Positions 7,901-16,825 are shown, numbered from the stretch's first letter. The stretch: 64,000 nt of DNA from RHKX01 sp963743875 (GCA_963743875.1 CAVURM010000002.1:248001-312000), one strand, 5' to 3'. The notes: generated from the sequence alone by a model not told the origin. Numbers and translations: made by a program.

Positions 7901-8656
7901 CTAGGGGGCGCCGACGCCGCCGGTCTCGATGACCGGGTCGGCCGCGAGGGCGTCGTAGTGAGCGGCGAGCTCCGCTGCCCGGAGCCGCGGGTGAACGCCG
8001 CCGCCGCCGTTCTTGCCGCCGCCGTCGCCGGGGTGGATGCCGCCGCCGTTCTTGCCGCCGCCGTTCTCGTTCCCACCCTTGCCGTCTCCGCCGCCGTCCT
8101 TGGTCCCGCCGCCGCCGTCGGTCGAATCCGACCCCGGGCAACGAAGGGTGTAGACGGTCTTTGCAGGGTGCTTGGGACGGGCGTCGGAGTGGTTCCAGGA
8201 AAGGTGGAGGTGGTGACCGCGACCGTGACCGGCGTCGCCGTTGTAGCCGACCCAGCGGAACGGGGCAATTGGCCGGTCCTGAGAGGGCTCGGCCCACCTC
8301 GCGAGTGCGCTGATCTGCTTCCAGGAGCCGCCGTTCGCGGTGTCGGGAACGATGTCGAGGGCGAGCCCGAGCGGATGCTCGCCGTTGGCCGCGTGGACCG
8401 GGTCGTAGGACAACCCGTCGGAGATGAAGATCTTGTACTTCCGCTCCAGGTACCTGATGTCGGTCAGCAGCCGCCGATCGATCCGTTCACCGGGAAATCC
8501 CGGGATCGAGACGAACCTGCCCCCGCCGCTCGTCTCGCAGAGGTTCTTGTTGATCTTGGTGCTCCGCATCGTTCCCGGCGCCGACGTGGCCAGGGCGCCG
8601 AAGGCGATCAGCGAAATTGCCGCGACCAGGATGCTCTTGAACCGGTTGGAATTCAT
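7901..8656 (-). CDS. Secreted M15-like metallopeptidase with Gly-rich tail
   Basis: 251 residues from ATG 8656, with a GTG alternative at 8668. A signal peptide spans residues 1 to about 28. The central domain has GEHPLGLALDIVP (His and Asp of the first zinc motif) and, 45 residues on, HGRGHHLHLSWNH (HxH motif), the M15 D-Ala-D-Ala carboxypeptidase pattern. The expected role is peptidoglycan stem-peptide hydrolysis outside the membrane. After residue 160 comes a low-complexity Gly/Lys/Asn-rich stretch (GGGKNGGG repeats, about 50 residues) that may act as a wall-spanning linker. Confidence 0.72.
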   Translation of the reverse strand: MNSNRFKSILVAAISLIAFGALATSAPGTMRSTKINKNLCETSGGGRFVSIPGFPGERIDRRLLTDIRYLERKYKIFISDGLSYDPVHAANGEHPLGLALDIVPDTANGGSWKQISALARWAEPSQDRPIAPFRWVGYNGDAGHGRGHHLHLSWNHSDARPKHPAKTVYTLRCPGSDSTDGGGGTKDGGGDGKGGNENGGGKNGGGIHPGDGGGKNGGGGVHPRLRAAELAAHYDALAADPVIETGGVGAP

Positions 8657-8753
8657 GCCTGCACTCACTTGGGTCGGAACATCAGGCGGATCCTTGAGAG
8701 CGAGGGTGCGATCTGGCCGCGACCTTGCGTCCCCGCGAACGCCCCCACAGCGC

Positions 8754-8759
8754 TAGGAT
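8754..8759 (+). promoter_or_regulatory. -10-like TAGGAT upstream of SRP RNA
   Basis: TAGGAT ends 7 bases before the inferred 5' end of the SRP RNA (about 8766), where a housekeeping-sigma -10 box should be. A good -35 is not evident. Confidence 0.5.
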
Positions 8760-8765
8760 GGGTCG

Positions 8766-8997
8766 CGGACCGTGCTGAGCGGGGACGTAGCGGAGCCCTG
8801 TACCCGCAATCCGCTCTAGCGGGGCTGAACGCCCGCCCGAGGATCCGGCCTTCGGGGCCAGTACGCCGCGGGCAGTGTTGAAGGTCAGGTCCCGCGCGAT
8901 GTGAGCCCGTGAACCAGGTCAGGTCCGGAAGGAAGCAGCCTTAAGCGTCAGCCCGCAAGCGCCGCGGAACAGCCTGACCCGAGCCAGCCACGGCGGG
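8766..8997 (+). ncRNA. ffs: Signal recognition particle RNA, long form
   Basis: The invariant SRP helix-8 apex GGTCAGGTCCGGAAGGAAGC is at 8918-8937. Helix 5 is visible as GGTCAGG (8883) pairing with CCTGACC (8973), continued by TCC-CGCG/CGCGGA. An outer closing helix CCGTGCTG (8770) pairs with CAGCCACGG (8985) and encloses a 5' domain containing CTGTACCCGC. The RNA is therefore about 230 nt with an Alu-like domain, rather than the short 4.5S type. Ends are estimated from pairing and the -10 box. Placement upstream of dnaX-ybaB-recR matches other actinobacteria-like genomes, though here two leftward genes intervene. Confidence 0.9.
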
Positions 8998-9038
8998 AAC
9001 GCCCGGAGGTTCGCCTTCCAAAGGCGGGCCGCACGGTC

Positions 9039-9242
9039 CTGCGCCGATTCGGCTCGGCCAGCTCTACGTCATCGGGCGGCTCATGGCCTGCGGCCACCAC
9101 GCCACCCTCTTCCTCGACCTGACCGGCCGAATCGACGCAGCTGCGCCGATCTGGGCTCGCCAGCTCGGCGTCATCGGTGGTCTTATGGCCTGCGGCCACG
9201 GCGACCACCTCTTCCTTGACCTGGCGGCCCAGATCGACGCAG
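9039..9242. repeat. Repeat family C: two tandem 102-bp units
   Basis: Units start at 9039 and 9141 (CTGCGCCGAT in both) and share blocks such as GTCATCGG, ATGGCCTGCGGCCAC and CTCTTCCT-GACCTG. Since 102 is a multiple of three, frames stay open across it on both strands, but none has a start site or protein-like pattern. Apart from the SRP RNA and this repeat, I see no gene in 8657-9308. The array lies just downstream of the stop of the methyltransferase (9309, minus strand). A diverged third copy is at 57333-57409. Confidence 0.82.
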
Positions 9243-9308
9243 GACGGAGCCGACGTGGGTTCAACTCGGCGCGCGGGGGAGCTCGGGCGGCCGCCGCGGG
9301 CGGGGCTG

Positions 9309-10403
9309 CTAGGCGATTCCCTCGATCATCGCCGGGCCGCCGGTGCGATGGACCTCGCCGGGGCGGAGACCGGCCCGGGTCAGCAGCGACTGCAACTCGG
9401 CCACGGACCGCTGACGGCCGCCATCGCACTGGGTGAGCATCTGGAGGTCGATGCGCACCGCGATTGGGTCGGGGTCGTCGGGGTCGAGCAGGGTCTCGAC
9501 CAGGACCACCTTCGAGCCCGGCATCGTCGCCGCCTTCACGGTCCTGAGGATCTGCAGCGAACGCTCGTCGTCCCAGTCGTGGAGGATGTCCTTGAGCGTG
9601 TAGATGTCGGCCGCGGCGTCCACCCGCTCGAAGATGTTGCCCTCGATCAGGTCGACCCGATCACGTACGCCCGCCTCCTGCAGATGGGCATCGGCCTCGG
9701 GGAGAACGCCAGCGGCCTCGACGATCACGCCGCGAAGCCGGGGGCGCGCCTCCAGGATGGCGGCCAGTAGCGGCCCCGATCCCCCGGCCACGTCGCAGAC
9801 GGTCCCCGTGTCGGGCCAGGGATACCCGTTGACCGTCCAGGCCTTGACCAGGCCGCTCAGCTCCCGCATCGCGTTGGCGAAGAGGTGCTCTTCGTCGGGG
9901 TTCTCGGCCATGTGGCTCCAGACCGACTTCCCGTGCGTCGCGGGGAACGAGGGCAGTCCGGTGCGGATCGTCTCCGGAAGGTTGCCCCAGGCCTGCTGGA
10001 CGGCGTCGGTGTTCATGTACCGGGCCCAATGCGAGATCGTCGGCGAGTGTCCGCTTCCAAGCGCCTCCCCGATCGCGGTCAGCTCATAGGTGCCGTTGCG
10101 GTGTCGGCGCAGGAGACCGTCCTCGGCCGCCATTCGCAGCACCCGTTCGAGCGTGTCGGCATCGAGTCCGAGCTCACTCGCGATCGCCGCCGATCCGGCC
10201 GGCCGGCGACCCAGCGAGTCGATGGCCCCGACCTCGACCAGGGCGCCGATCACCCTGGTTGTTCCCGCCGCGGTGACCTTCTCCCAGGCGATGACCTCCG
10301 GCGGCAGCAACCGGTCGCCGGCGCGGTGGAGCGCGCGGCGGACTGCGAGGCCGACGCGGACGGCGGCGGACGGCGGCGTCTTGTCGAGGCTGATGCCCGC
10401 CAT
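9309..10403 (-). CDS. SAM-dependent O-methyltransferase, hydroxyneurobactin/COMT-like
   Basis: 364 residues. The N-terminal winged-helix dimerisation part (residues 40-120, IASELGLDADTLERVLRMAA) is followed by a Rossmann fold with CDVAGGSGPLLAAIL near residue 205, DLIEGNIFE near 250, and LKDILHDWDDERSLQILR near 272. This matches the plant-type O-methyltransferase family 2, in which the HDW histidine is the catalytic base. It should methylate a small phenolic or polyketide-like hydroxyl. The stop is 5 bases from that of the next gene upstream on the same strand, so it is probably co-transcribed with the serine hydrolase; no biosynthetic cluster surrounds it. Confidence 0.85.
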   Translation of the reverse strand: MAGISLDKTPPSAAVRVGLAVRRALHRAGDRLLPPEVIAWEKVTAAGTTRVIGALVEVGAIDSLGRRPAGSAAIASELGLDADTLERVLRMAAEDGLLRRHRNGTYELTAIGEALGSGHSPTISHWARYMNTDAVQQAWGNLPETIRTGLPSFPATHGKSVWSHMAENPDEEHLFANAMRELSGLVKAWTVNGYPWPDTGTVCDVAGGSGPLLAAILEARPRLRGVIVEAAGVLPEADAHLQEAGVRDRVDLIEGNIFERVDAAADIYTLKDILHDWDDERSLQILRTVKAATMPGSKVVLVETLLDPDDPDPIAVRIDLQMLTQCDGGRQRSVAELQSLLTRAGLRPGEVHRTGGPAMIEGIA

Positions 10404-10408
10404 TCTCG

Positions 10409-11542
10409 CTATCGCAGAGCCAGGCAGACCGCGTCGGCCTGGGCCTGGCGGATTAGCCCCGAGACTCGCGGCGAGCCCTGGCCCGGAACGATCTGAGAGT
10501 TCACCGAGAAGACGACTGAGCGGCGCCCGTTGGCGCTCGCCGCCGCGAACAGCCGGTACCCCGGGTACGAGCCGGTGTGGCCGTAAACCGTGCCGCAGCG
10601 GGTCTCGTAGCTGAACAACGACAGGGTGGCGTTGTTCCGGCCCGGCCCGGGAGGCGAGGACTTGCCCCGGACGAAGACGTTCTGGCTCTTCGCGATCCTG
10701 GCGCTGAACAGGTCGCCGCCCACGTAGGCGCGGAAGAAGGCGTTGACGTCCTCCGGGGTGGAGACGATCCCGCCCGAGGCCCAGGCGAGCGCCGGGTTGA
10801 TGAACTTGCTCTCGTCCTTGAAGTCCCCCTGGCCGTCACGTTCGTAGCCATGCATGTAGCCCTTCGGCATCGCGACGGTGTCCGGCAACGAGGTGTCGGA
10901 GATCCCGACCGGCCTGTAGATCTCACTTCTCAGCAGCTGGTCGTAGGTCCTACCGGTCGCGGCCTCCGCCATCAGCCCGACCATGATGTTGTCGCTGTCG
11001 GAGTACTCGTACTCCTCGCCCGGCTCGAGCCCCGGCTCCAGGGTGTTGACGAAGTCGATCAGCTGCAGTGGGGTCAGGTACTGACTCGGGTCGGAGATCA
11101 GCGTCTCAACGAATGCCTGCTGGCGGATGTAGTCGGGCAGGCCGGCGGTGTGCCCCAGCATCTCGCGCACGGTGATCGCGTCGGCGAGGGGCCAGACGCC
11201 GGGCAGCCATTCGCCGACCGTGTCGTCGAGGCCCAGCCTTCCCTTCGAGGCGAGCGAGAGCGCGATCGCCCCGTTGAACGCCTTTGCCATGCTCGCGATC
11301 CGCATCGGGGAGTCGATCTTCGGCCGGGCGCCGGTCTCCAGGTTTGCCACTCCACGGCGCCGGAACTGGATGTCGTTGCCGCGCTGGACGATCACGGAGA
11401 GCCCTGGGGGCCCCATCGGATCGTCGATAACGGCATCGAGTGCGGCGTCCAGTTTGCCGCCGCCCGCCATCGCGGTCGAGGGGATCAGGAATGCCGACGC
11501 GGCAATCGCGAGGGCGATTCCCAGCAGATTGCGAAGTGACAT
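10409..11542 (-). CDS. Secreted serine hydrolase, beta-lactamase/D-Ala-D-Ala peptidase family
   Basis: 377 residues from ATG 11542, which gives a clean signal peptide (MSLRNLLGIALAIAASAFLI ending TAMAG). ATG 11572 is an alternative. The nucleophile motif SMAK is near residue 90, the second motif YSDSD near 180, and an HTG triad replaces KTG near 335. This is the class C/penicillin-binding-like fold (PF00144 type), covering esterases and peptidases; the substrate is open. It diverges from dnaX across about 70 bp. Confidence 0.85.
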   Translation of the reverse strand: MSLRNLLGIALAIAASAFLIPSTAMAGGGKLDAALDAVIDDPMGPPGLSVIVQRGNDIQFRRRGVANLETGARPKIDSPMRIASMAKAFNGAIALSLASKGRLGLDDTVGEWLPGVWPLADAITVREMLGHTAGLPDYIRQQAFVETLISDPSQYLTPLQLIDFVNTLEPGLEPGEEYEYSDSDNIMVGLMAEAATGRTYDQLLRSEIYRPVGISDTSLPDTVAMPKGYMHGYERDGQGDFKDESKFINPALAWASGGIVSTPEDVNAFFRAYVGGDLFSARIAKSQNVFVRGKSSPPGPGRNNATLSLFSYETRCGTVYGHTGSYPGYRLFAAASANGRRSVVFSVNSQIVPGQGSPRVSGLIRQAQADAVCLALR

Positions 11543-11598
11543 GTGAACCGGGAAACGAATTGCTGCGGGCATCGCAGGATCGTAGGTGAGTCCGCCTC

Positions 11599-11604
11599 TA
11601 GACT
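11599..11604 (+). promoter_or_regulatory. -10-like TAGACT before dnaX
   Basis: TAGACT lies 9 bases before the GTG start at 11614, with no ribosome binding site between, consistent with a leaderless or near-leaderless message. Confidence 0.4.
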
Positions 11605-11613
11605 GAGCCACCC

Positions 11614-13422
11614 GTGGCCGAGCAGTCCCTATATCGCCGTCACCGACCGCAGTCGTTCGCCGATGTGGTCGGCCAGGAGCACGTCGTCCGCACGCTGAGC
11701 AACGCGATCGAGCGCGATCGGGTCCACCACGCCTACCTTTTCGTGGGCTCACGCGGGACCGGCAAGACGTCGATGGCGAAGATCCTGGCCCGGTCGCTCA
11801 ACTGCGTGAACGGACCGACTCTGACCCCCTGCGGCGTCTGCGACTCATGCGTCTCGATCGCAGCCGGGAGCTCGATGGACGTGATCGAGATGGATGCCGC
11901 CTCGAACCGGTCGGTCGACGACATCCGGGAGCTCCGCGAGCGGGTCGGCTACGCGCCGCCGGAGGGCATTTGGAAGGTCTACATCCTCGACGAGGCCCAC
12001 ATGCTCACCCGCGAAGCCTGGAATGCGTTCCTGAAGACGCTCGAGGAGCCGCCGCCGAACACGGTCTTCGTCCTCGCGACGACCGAGGCCCACAAGGTGA
12101 TGCCGACGATCGTCGATCGCTGCCAGCGCTTCGACTTTGGCCGGCCCTCCCCGGACGAGATCGCGATCGTGCTCAGGCGTGCATCGGAGGCCGAGGGCAT
12201 CACCCTCGACGACGGCGCGGTCGGGGCGATCGCCCGGGCGGCGAACGGCAGCTTCCGAGACGCGCTCGGGACGCTCGATCAACTTGTCGCCTACAGCGGC
12301 AACGAGATCGCGACCGCCGACGTGCTCGCGGTCCTCGGGGTCGCCGACGCCGAGTTGCTGTATGCCGCGACGGAGGCGATCGCCGCCGGGGACGGTGCCG
12401 CCGCGCTTCGGGTCAGTGCCGAGATCTCGAGCTCGGGCCACGACCCGGCCCGGTTCGCGACCGACCTGGTCGCGCATCTGAGACAGCTGCTGGTGATCGC
12501 CACCCTGGGTGAGATCCCCGACCATTTTCTGATCGTCGCGGAGCATCAGAGCCGGGTGGCCGAGCAGGCGGAACGGCTCGGCGAGGTGGCTCTGCTGCGG
12601 GCCATCGACGAGCTCTCGGCGGCGATCGCTGCGATCCGCGAGGGCGACGAGGCACGGATGACCGTCGAGCTGGCGCTCCTGCGATCCGCCCGCCCCGAGA
12701 TCGATCCGTCGCGGGCGGCGATGACGCAGCGCATCGAGCGTCTCGAGCTCGCCATGACGGGAGGCTCCGGCGCTCCGGCCGCCGCCGCTCAGGCGCCCGT
12801 CCCGATCCCCGCACCGCCCGCACCCGAACCCGCTGCGGCCTCCGCACCCGAACCCGCTCCGGCCCCCGAAGCCGCCCGGGTCTCCGCACCCGCGCCGGCT
12901 GCGAACCCGGCTCCCGCGCCGGCTGCTGAACCCGTTCCCGAGGAGCGCCCCGGCCCCGTCGCAGTTGCTGCGGCAGGCGTCCCGGAGTTGGACCGTGTGA
13001 TCGAACTCTGGCCCGGCGTGCTCGACCAGATGCGCCAGGTCGGTGCCGGGATGCTTTCCGCGGTCGTCGGCGTCGCCCGCCCTGCTGAGCTCGATGTCGA
13101 CGCGGCGACATTGACCATCGCGTTCCCGCCCGGCTCTGCTTTCAACCGGCGCAAGGCCGAGGACAAGGAGAACCGCGAGATCGTTGCGGAGGCGATCACG
13201 GCGGTCGTCGGAGTCTCTTTGCGGCCTGTCTTCACCCTGCTCGAGGCCGACCCTGAGCCGGCAGCGCCGGCGGCTGCCTCGGAGTCCGCCGATGCCGCTG
13301 GGGAGACTGGTGAGAGTGACCTCGTCGAGCGCTTCATCAGCGAGTTCGATGCTGAGGTCCTGATCGACGACGAACCCGAACGACCTGCCCAAACCGACGA
13401 ACGTATCGAGGAGACGAGCTGA
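11614..13422 (+). CDS. dnaX: DNA polymerase III subunit gamma/tau
   Basis: 602 residues from GTG. The AAA+ clamp-loader domain has Walker A GSRGTGKTS near 45-53, a zinc module with cysteines near 64, 73, 76 and 79, Walker B region VYILDEAHML near 123 and sensor LATTEAHKVMPTI. Domain III follows. From about residue 390 there is an 80-residue Pro/Ala/Glu linker (PAPEPAAASAPEPAPA type), then a C-terminal tau-like domain. It loads the beta clamp in the replisome. Its stop overlaps the ybaB start by one base (TGATG). It begins the dnaX-ybaB-recR unit. Confidence 0.96.
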   Translation: MAEQSLYRRHRPQSFADVVGQEHVVRTLSNAIERDRVHHAYLFVGSRGTGKTSMAKILARSLNCVNGPTLTPCGVCDSCVSIAAGSSMDVIEMDAASNRSVDDIRELRERVGYAPPEGIWKVYILDEAHMLTREAWNAFLKTLEEPPPNTVFVLATTEAHKVMPTIVDRCQRFDFGRPSPDEIAIVLRRASEAEGITLDDGAVGAIARAANGSFRDALGTLDQLVAYSGNEIATADVLAVLGVADAELLYAATEAIAAGDGAAALRVSAEISSSGHDPARFATDLVAHLRQLLVIATLGEIPDHFLIVAEHQSRVAEQAERLGEVALLRAIDELSAAIAAIREGDEARMTVELALLRSARPEIDPSRAAMTQRIERLELAMTGGSGAPAAAAQAPVPIPAPPAPEPAAASAPEPAPAPEAARVSAPAPAANPAPAPAAEPVPEERPGPVAVAAAGVPELDRVIELWPGVLDQMRQVGAGMLSAVVGVARPAELDVDAATLTIAFPPGSAFNRRKAEDKENREIVAEAITAVVGVSLRPVFTLLEADPEPAAPAAASESADAAGETGESDLVERFISEFDAEVLIDDEPERPAQTDERIEETS

Positions 13423-13775
13423 TGGCCAGAGGACGGATGCCGGGACCGGGAGGAATGGACCTCGGTGCCCTGATGAAGCAGGCGCAGCAGATGCAGACCG
13501 ACATGGCGAAGGTCCAGGAGGAGCTCAAGGACGAGATCGTGGACGCCAGCGCCGGTGGCGGCATGGTCAAGGTCAAGGTGAGCGGGGACCTCGTTCTCCA
13601 GGCGATCACGATCGACCCGGACGCGGTTGATCCGGAGGACGTCGAGATGCTTCAGGACATGGTCCTCGCGGCGATCAACGAGGGCATTCGCGCGGCACAG
13701 GAGCGTGCCGAGTCGAAGATGGGCGGAATCACCGGCGGCCTCGGCGGCGGCGGGCTCGGCCTCCCCGGGATGTAG
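13422..13775 (+). CDS. ybaB: YbaB/EbfC nucleoid-associated protein
   Basis: 117 residues. The core LGALMKQAQQMQTDMAKVQE, ASAGGGMVKVKVSGDLVLQAI and DMVLAAINEGIRAAQE is diagnostic of this small dimeric DNA-binding family. Gly-rich tails flank it (GGITGGLGGGGLGLPG). It is placed between dnaX and recR as in many bacteria, with which it is translationally linked. Confidence 0.95.
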   Translation: MARGRMPGPGGMDLGALMKQAQQMQTDMAKVQEELKDEIVDASAGGGMVKVKVSGDLVLQAITIDPDAVDPEDVEMLQDMVLAAINEGIRAAQERAESKMGGITGGLGGGGLGLPGM

Positions 13776-14366
13776 TTGCACCCCGCCCCCGTTGATCGAC
13801 TGATCACCGAACTCGGCAAGCTGCCGGGCATCGGCAGGCGGACGGCCCAAAGGCTGGCCTTCCACATCCTCCGCTCCAGCGACGAGGACGCGTTTGCGCT
13901 GGCGGACGCGATCCGCGAGGTCAAGGAGCAGATCGGCCTCTGCGAGACCTGCTTCAACCTCGCCGAGGGCCCGCAGTGCGGGATCTGCTCGGATCCGCGT
14001 CGCAGCCGTGAGCTGATCTGCGTCGTCGAGGAACCGCAGGACGTGATCCCCATCGAGCGCACCGGCGAGTACCGCGGTCTCTATCACGTGCTCGGCGGGG
14101 CGCTCTCGCCGATCGATGGGATCGATCCCTCCGACCTGAAGATCGAGGAGCTCGTTGCCCGGGTCTCGGGCACGGGGGTGGAGGAGATCGTGCTCGCCAC
14201 CAATCCGACGACCACGGGGGAGGCCACAGCTCACCACATCGCCGATCGCCTCCGTGGGCAGGTGACACTGACCCGCCTCGCCAGCGGCCTCCCGGTCGGG
14301 GCCGATCTCGAACACGCCGACGAGGTCACGCTCGGGCGCGCCCTGACCGGCCGCCGCAGTCTCTGA
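13776..14366 (+). CDS. recR: Recombination mediator RecR
   Basis: 196 residues from TTG immediately after the ybaB stop; no better start exists and MHPAPVDRLITELGKLPGIG is the normal RecR N-terminus. Seen are the helix-hairpin-helix GIGRRTAQRLAFHIL, the four-Cys zinc finger CETCFNLAEGPQCGIC (residues 57-72), the Toprim start ICVVEEPQDV, and TTTGEATAHHIADRL near the end. It acts with RecF/RecO to load RecA at gaps. Confidence 0.96.
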   Translation: MHPAPVDRLITELGKLPGIGRRTAQRLAFHILRSSDEDAFALADAIREVKEQIGLCETCFNLAEGPQCGICSDPRRSRELICVVEEPQDVIPIERTGEYRGLYHVLGGALSPIDGIDPSDLKIEELVARVSGTGVEEIVLATNPTTTGEATAHHIADRLRGQVTLTRLASGLPVGADLEHADEVTLGRALTGRRSL

Positions 14367-14378
14367 GCCGCCGCGCTT

Positions 14379-14384
14379 TATCCT
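14379..14384 (+). promoter_or_regulatory. -10-like TATCCT before lysC
   Basis: TATCCT sits 9 bases before ATG 14394 in the short spacer after recR, suggesting lysC-asd has its own near-leaderless promoter and supporting the upstream start. Confidence 0.4.
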
Positions 14385-14393
14385 GAGCCGCTG

Positions 14394-15737
14394 ATGGCGG
14401 CACCGGCGGACAGCACTGGGGCGGCGGCGGAGGCGGCCGCCCAGCCCCTGGGCGAATCCGGGGGCGAGACCATCGTGATGAAGTTCGGCGGCACCTCCGT
14501 CGCCGGACCTGAGGATCTGAAGCGTGCCGCCGGCCGGATAGTCGCCGAGCGCAATCGCGGCAACAAGGTGGTCGCCGTGCTCTCCGCTCGAGGCAAGACG
14601 ACCGACGAGCTGCTGACGATGGCCGCCGAAATATCCGACCAACCCAGCCCGCGCGAGATGGACATGCTGCTCTCGACCGGAGAGCGGATCTCGTGCGCCC
14701 TCTGTGCGATGGCGATCTGGGACCTGGGGCACCAGGCGATCTCATTGACCGGCTCGCAGGCCGGGATCGTGACGGACTCCTCTCACACGAAGGCGCGGAT
14801 CGTCGACGTCCGGGCCGGTCGGATCGAGCAGGCGCTCGACCGGGGAGACATCGTTCTCGTCGCCGGCTTCCAGGGCGTGTCGACCGATTCCAAGGACGTC
14901 ACCACCCTCGGGCGGGGCGGTTCCGATACCACCGCCGTGGCGCTTGCTGCGGCCCTTTCCGCGAGCGTCTGCGAGATCTACACCGACGTCGCCGGGGTGT
15001 TCACCGCCGATCCGAGGATCGTCGATGACGCCCACAAGCTCGAGACGGTCTCGTTCGAGGAGATGCTGGAAATGTCCGCCTCCGGGGCCGGCGTTCTGCA
15101 GCTTCGCAGCGTCGAGTACGCCCGTAACCACGGCGTCAGGATCCACTGCCGCTCCTCATTCGAGGAAGGCCCCGGTACCCTCGTCATCTCAGAGGACGAG
15201 ACCTTGGAGAACCCATTCGTAACAGCCGTGACCCACTCCGCCGACGAGGCCCGGGTCACCCTTGCCGGCGTTCGCAACGAGCCGGGTATGGCCGGCCGGA
15301 TCTTCACCGCCCTCGCCGAGGCAAACGTCAACGTCGACGTGATCATCCAGAACGAGCCCGTCTCGACCGAGCACGGCGCCGACCTCTCGTTCACGGTCGC
15401 CCGTGACGACCTCCAGGCGGCGATCGACGCCGTCAAGGCGACCGGGCTCGAGTCCGGCGAGGTGTTGACCGACAACCAGATCGGCAAGGTCTCGATCGTC
15501 GGTGCCGGCATGCGCAGCCATCCCGGGGTCGCGGCCAGGGTCTTCAAGGTGCTCGGCGACCGCAGCATCAACATCGAGATGATCTCCACCTCGCCGATCA
15601 AGATCTCCTGCGTGATCGCCGCCGACCGGGTCCCGGAGGCTGTAAAGGCTCTCCACGAGGCCTTCGAGCTCGGCGTCGACGCTGTCCACGAAGAGGACTC
15701 GACCGGCGAGCACCGGGCTCGCGCCGGCAGCCGATGA
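14394..15737 (+). CDS. lysC: Aspartate kinase
   Basis: 447 residues. After a 27-residue Ala/Gly-rich extension comes the kinase signature IVMKFGGTSVAGPEDLKRAA. Further marks are STGERISCALCAMAI, FQGVSTDSKDVTTLGRGGSD and the regulatory ACT domains (VTLAGVRNEPGMAGRIF and VSIVGAGMRSHPGVAARVF). It makes 4-phosphoaspartate, the entry to Lys, Thr, Met and diaminopimelate. The ACT domains usually give Lys/Thr feedback. ATG 14478 would remove the extension. It overlaps asd by 4 bases. Confidence 0.96.
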   Translation: MAAPADSTGAAAEAAAQPLGESGGETIVMKFGGTSVAGPEDLKRAAGRIVAERNRGNKVVAVLSARGKTTDELLTMAAEISDQPSPREMDMLLSTGERISCALCAMAIWDLGHQAISLTGSQAGIVTDSSHTKARIVDVRAGRIEQALDRGDIVLVAGFQGVSTDSKDVTTLGRGGSDTTAVALAAALSASVCEIYTDVAGVFTADPRIVDDAHKLETVSFEEMLEMSASGAGVLQLRSVEYARNHGVRIHCRSSFEEGPGTLVISEDETLENPFVTAVTHSADEARVTLAGVRNEPGMAGRIFTALAEANVNVDVIIQNEPVSTEHGADLSFTVARDDLQAAIDAVKATGLESGEVLTDNQIGKVSIVGAGMRSHPGVAARVFKVLGDRSINIEMISTSPIKISCVIAADRVPEAVKALHEAFELGVDAVHEEDSTGEHRARAGSR

Positions 15738-16798
15738 GCGCGGGTGGGTCCGGTGGGCTCCGCGTCGGAGTCCTCGGAGCGACCGGTGCCGTCGGCTCGA
15801 CCGTGCTCGAGGTGCTGGCCGAGCGGTCTTTCCCGCTCGCCGAGGTCGTCGCGTTGGCTTCCGCCCGATCGTCCGGCCGGATGCTCCCGTTCGCCGGCGG
15901 GGAGATCGAATGCGTCGAGATCTCCGACGCCTCGATCGAAGGACTCGACATCGTCATCTCCTCTGCGGGCGGCGCGGTCAGCGCCGAATGGGCACCGCGG
16001 CTGATCGCGGCCGGAGCGGTGGTCATTGACAACACCAGCTACTGGCGGATGAACGATCAGGTCCCGCTGGTCGTCAGCGAGGTCAACCCTGAGGCAGCTG
16101 ATTCCCATCGCGGTCTGATCGCCAACCCGAACTGCTCGACCATGCAGATGGTCGTCGCACTGAAGCCGATCCTCGATGCGGTCGGGATCGAGCGCCTGGT
16201 CATCTCCACCTACCAATCGGTATCCGGCACCGGGCAGCGCGCGATCGAGGAGTTGCGCGCCCAGTCCTCGGCGACGCTCGCGGGTGGCAGCGCCCCGGCG
16301 GAGATATACCCCCACCAGATTGCCTTCAACGTCGTCCCGCAGGTGGAGACGTTCAAGGGCGGTGACGACTACACCACCGAGGAACGCAAGATGATGGCCG
16401 AGACCCGGAAGATCTTTGGGGTCGGCGACGAACTCGGGATCTCGGCCACCTGTGCCCGGGTCCCGGTCTTCAACGGTCATTCGGAGTCGGTCAACGTCCA
16501 GACCCGCGAGCCTCTGGACCCCGATGCCTGCCGGGCGTTGCTCTCGTCGGCACCGGGCCTGGTCGTTCTCGACGACCCCGCTGAGGGCATCTACCCGCTC
16601 GCCTCCGCGGTCGCCGGCCGTGACGAGGTGCTGGTGGGCAGGATTCGCCGCGACCCCTCCCACGAGCGCTGCCTGAACCTCTGGATCGTCGGTGACAACC
16701 TGCGCAAGGGAGCGGCGACCAATGCCGTTCAGGTCGCCGAGGTACTGGTCGAACGCGACCTGGTCGGGGTCCCCGAGCCCGCGCTGAGCGCCGTTTGA
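15734..16798 (+). CDS. asd: Aspartate-semialdehyde dehydrogenase
   Basis: 354 residues. Nucleotide-binding GVLGATGAVGSTVLEVL is at the N-terminus, catalytic Cys is in NPNCSTMQM near residue 134, and STYQSVSGTGQRAIEEL and RVPVFNGHSESVNV (active-site His region) follow. It reduces 4-aspartyl phosphate with NADPH, the step after LysC. The ATGA overlap with lysC implies coupled translation. Confidence 0.96.
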   Translation: MSAGGSGGLRVGVLGATGAVGSTVLEVLAERSFPLAEVVALASARSSGRMLPFAGGEIECVEISDASIEGLDIVISSAGGAVSAEWAPRLIAAGAVVIDNTSYWRMNDQVPLVVSEVNPEAADSHRGLIANPNCSTMQMVVALKPILDAVGIERLVISTYQSVSGTGQRAIEELRAQSSATLAGGSAPAEIYPHQIAFNVVPQVETFKGGDDYTTEERKMMAETRKIFGVGDELGISATCARVPVFNGHSESVNVQTREPLDPDACRALLSSAPGLVVLDDPAEGIYPLASAVAGRDEVLVGRIRRDPSHERCLNLWIVGDNLRKGAATNAVQVAEVLVERDLVGVPEPALSAV

Positions 16799-16825
16799 CC
16801 GCGACACTTCGATCGTGAGGCCGAG

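Noticed and set aside
9083..9436. Possible small repeat protein with MACGH...FLDL motifs
   Set aside because: There is no ribosome site or promoter, the frame runs into the antisense of the methyltransferase, and the copy at 57333 does not keep the frame.
12789..14732. A 647-codon minus-strand frame opposite dnaX-ybaB-recR-lysC
   Set aside because: It is antisense to four well-supported housekeeping genes and has low-complexity Gly/Ala/Ser composition with no domain.
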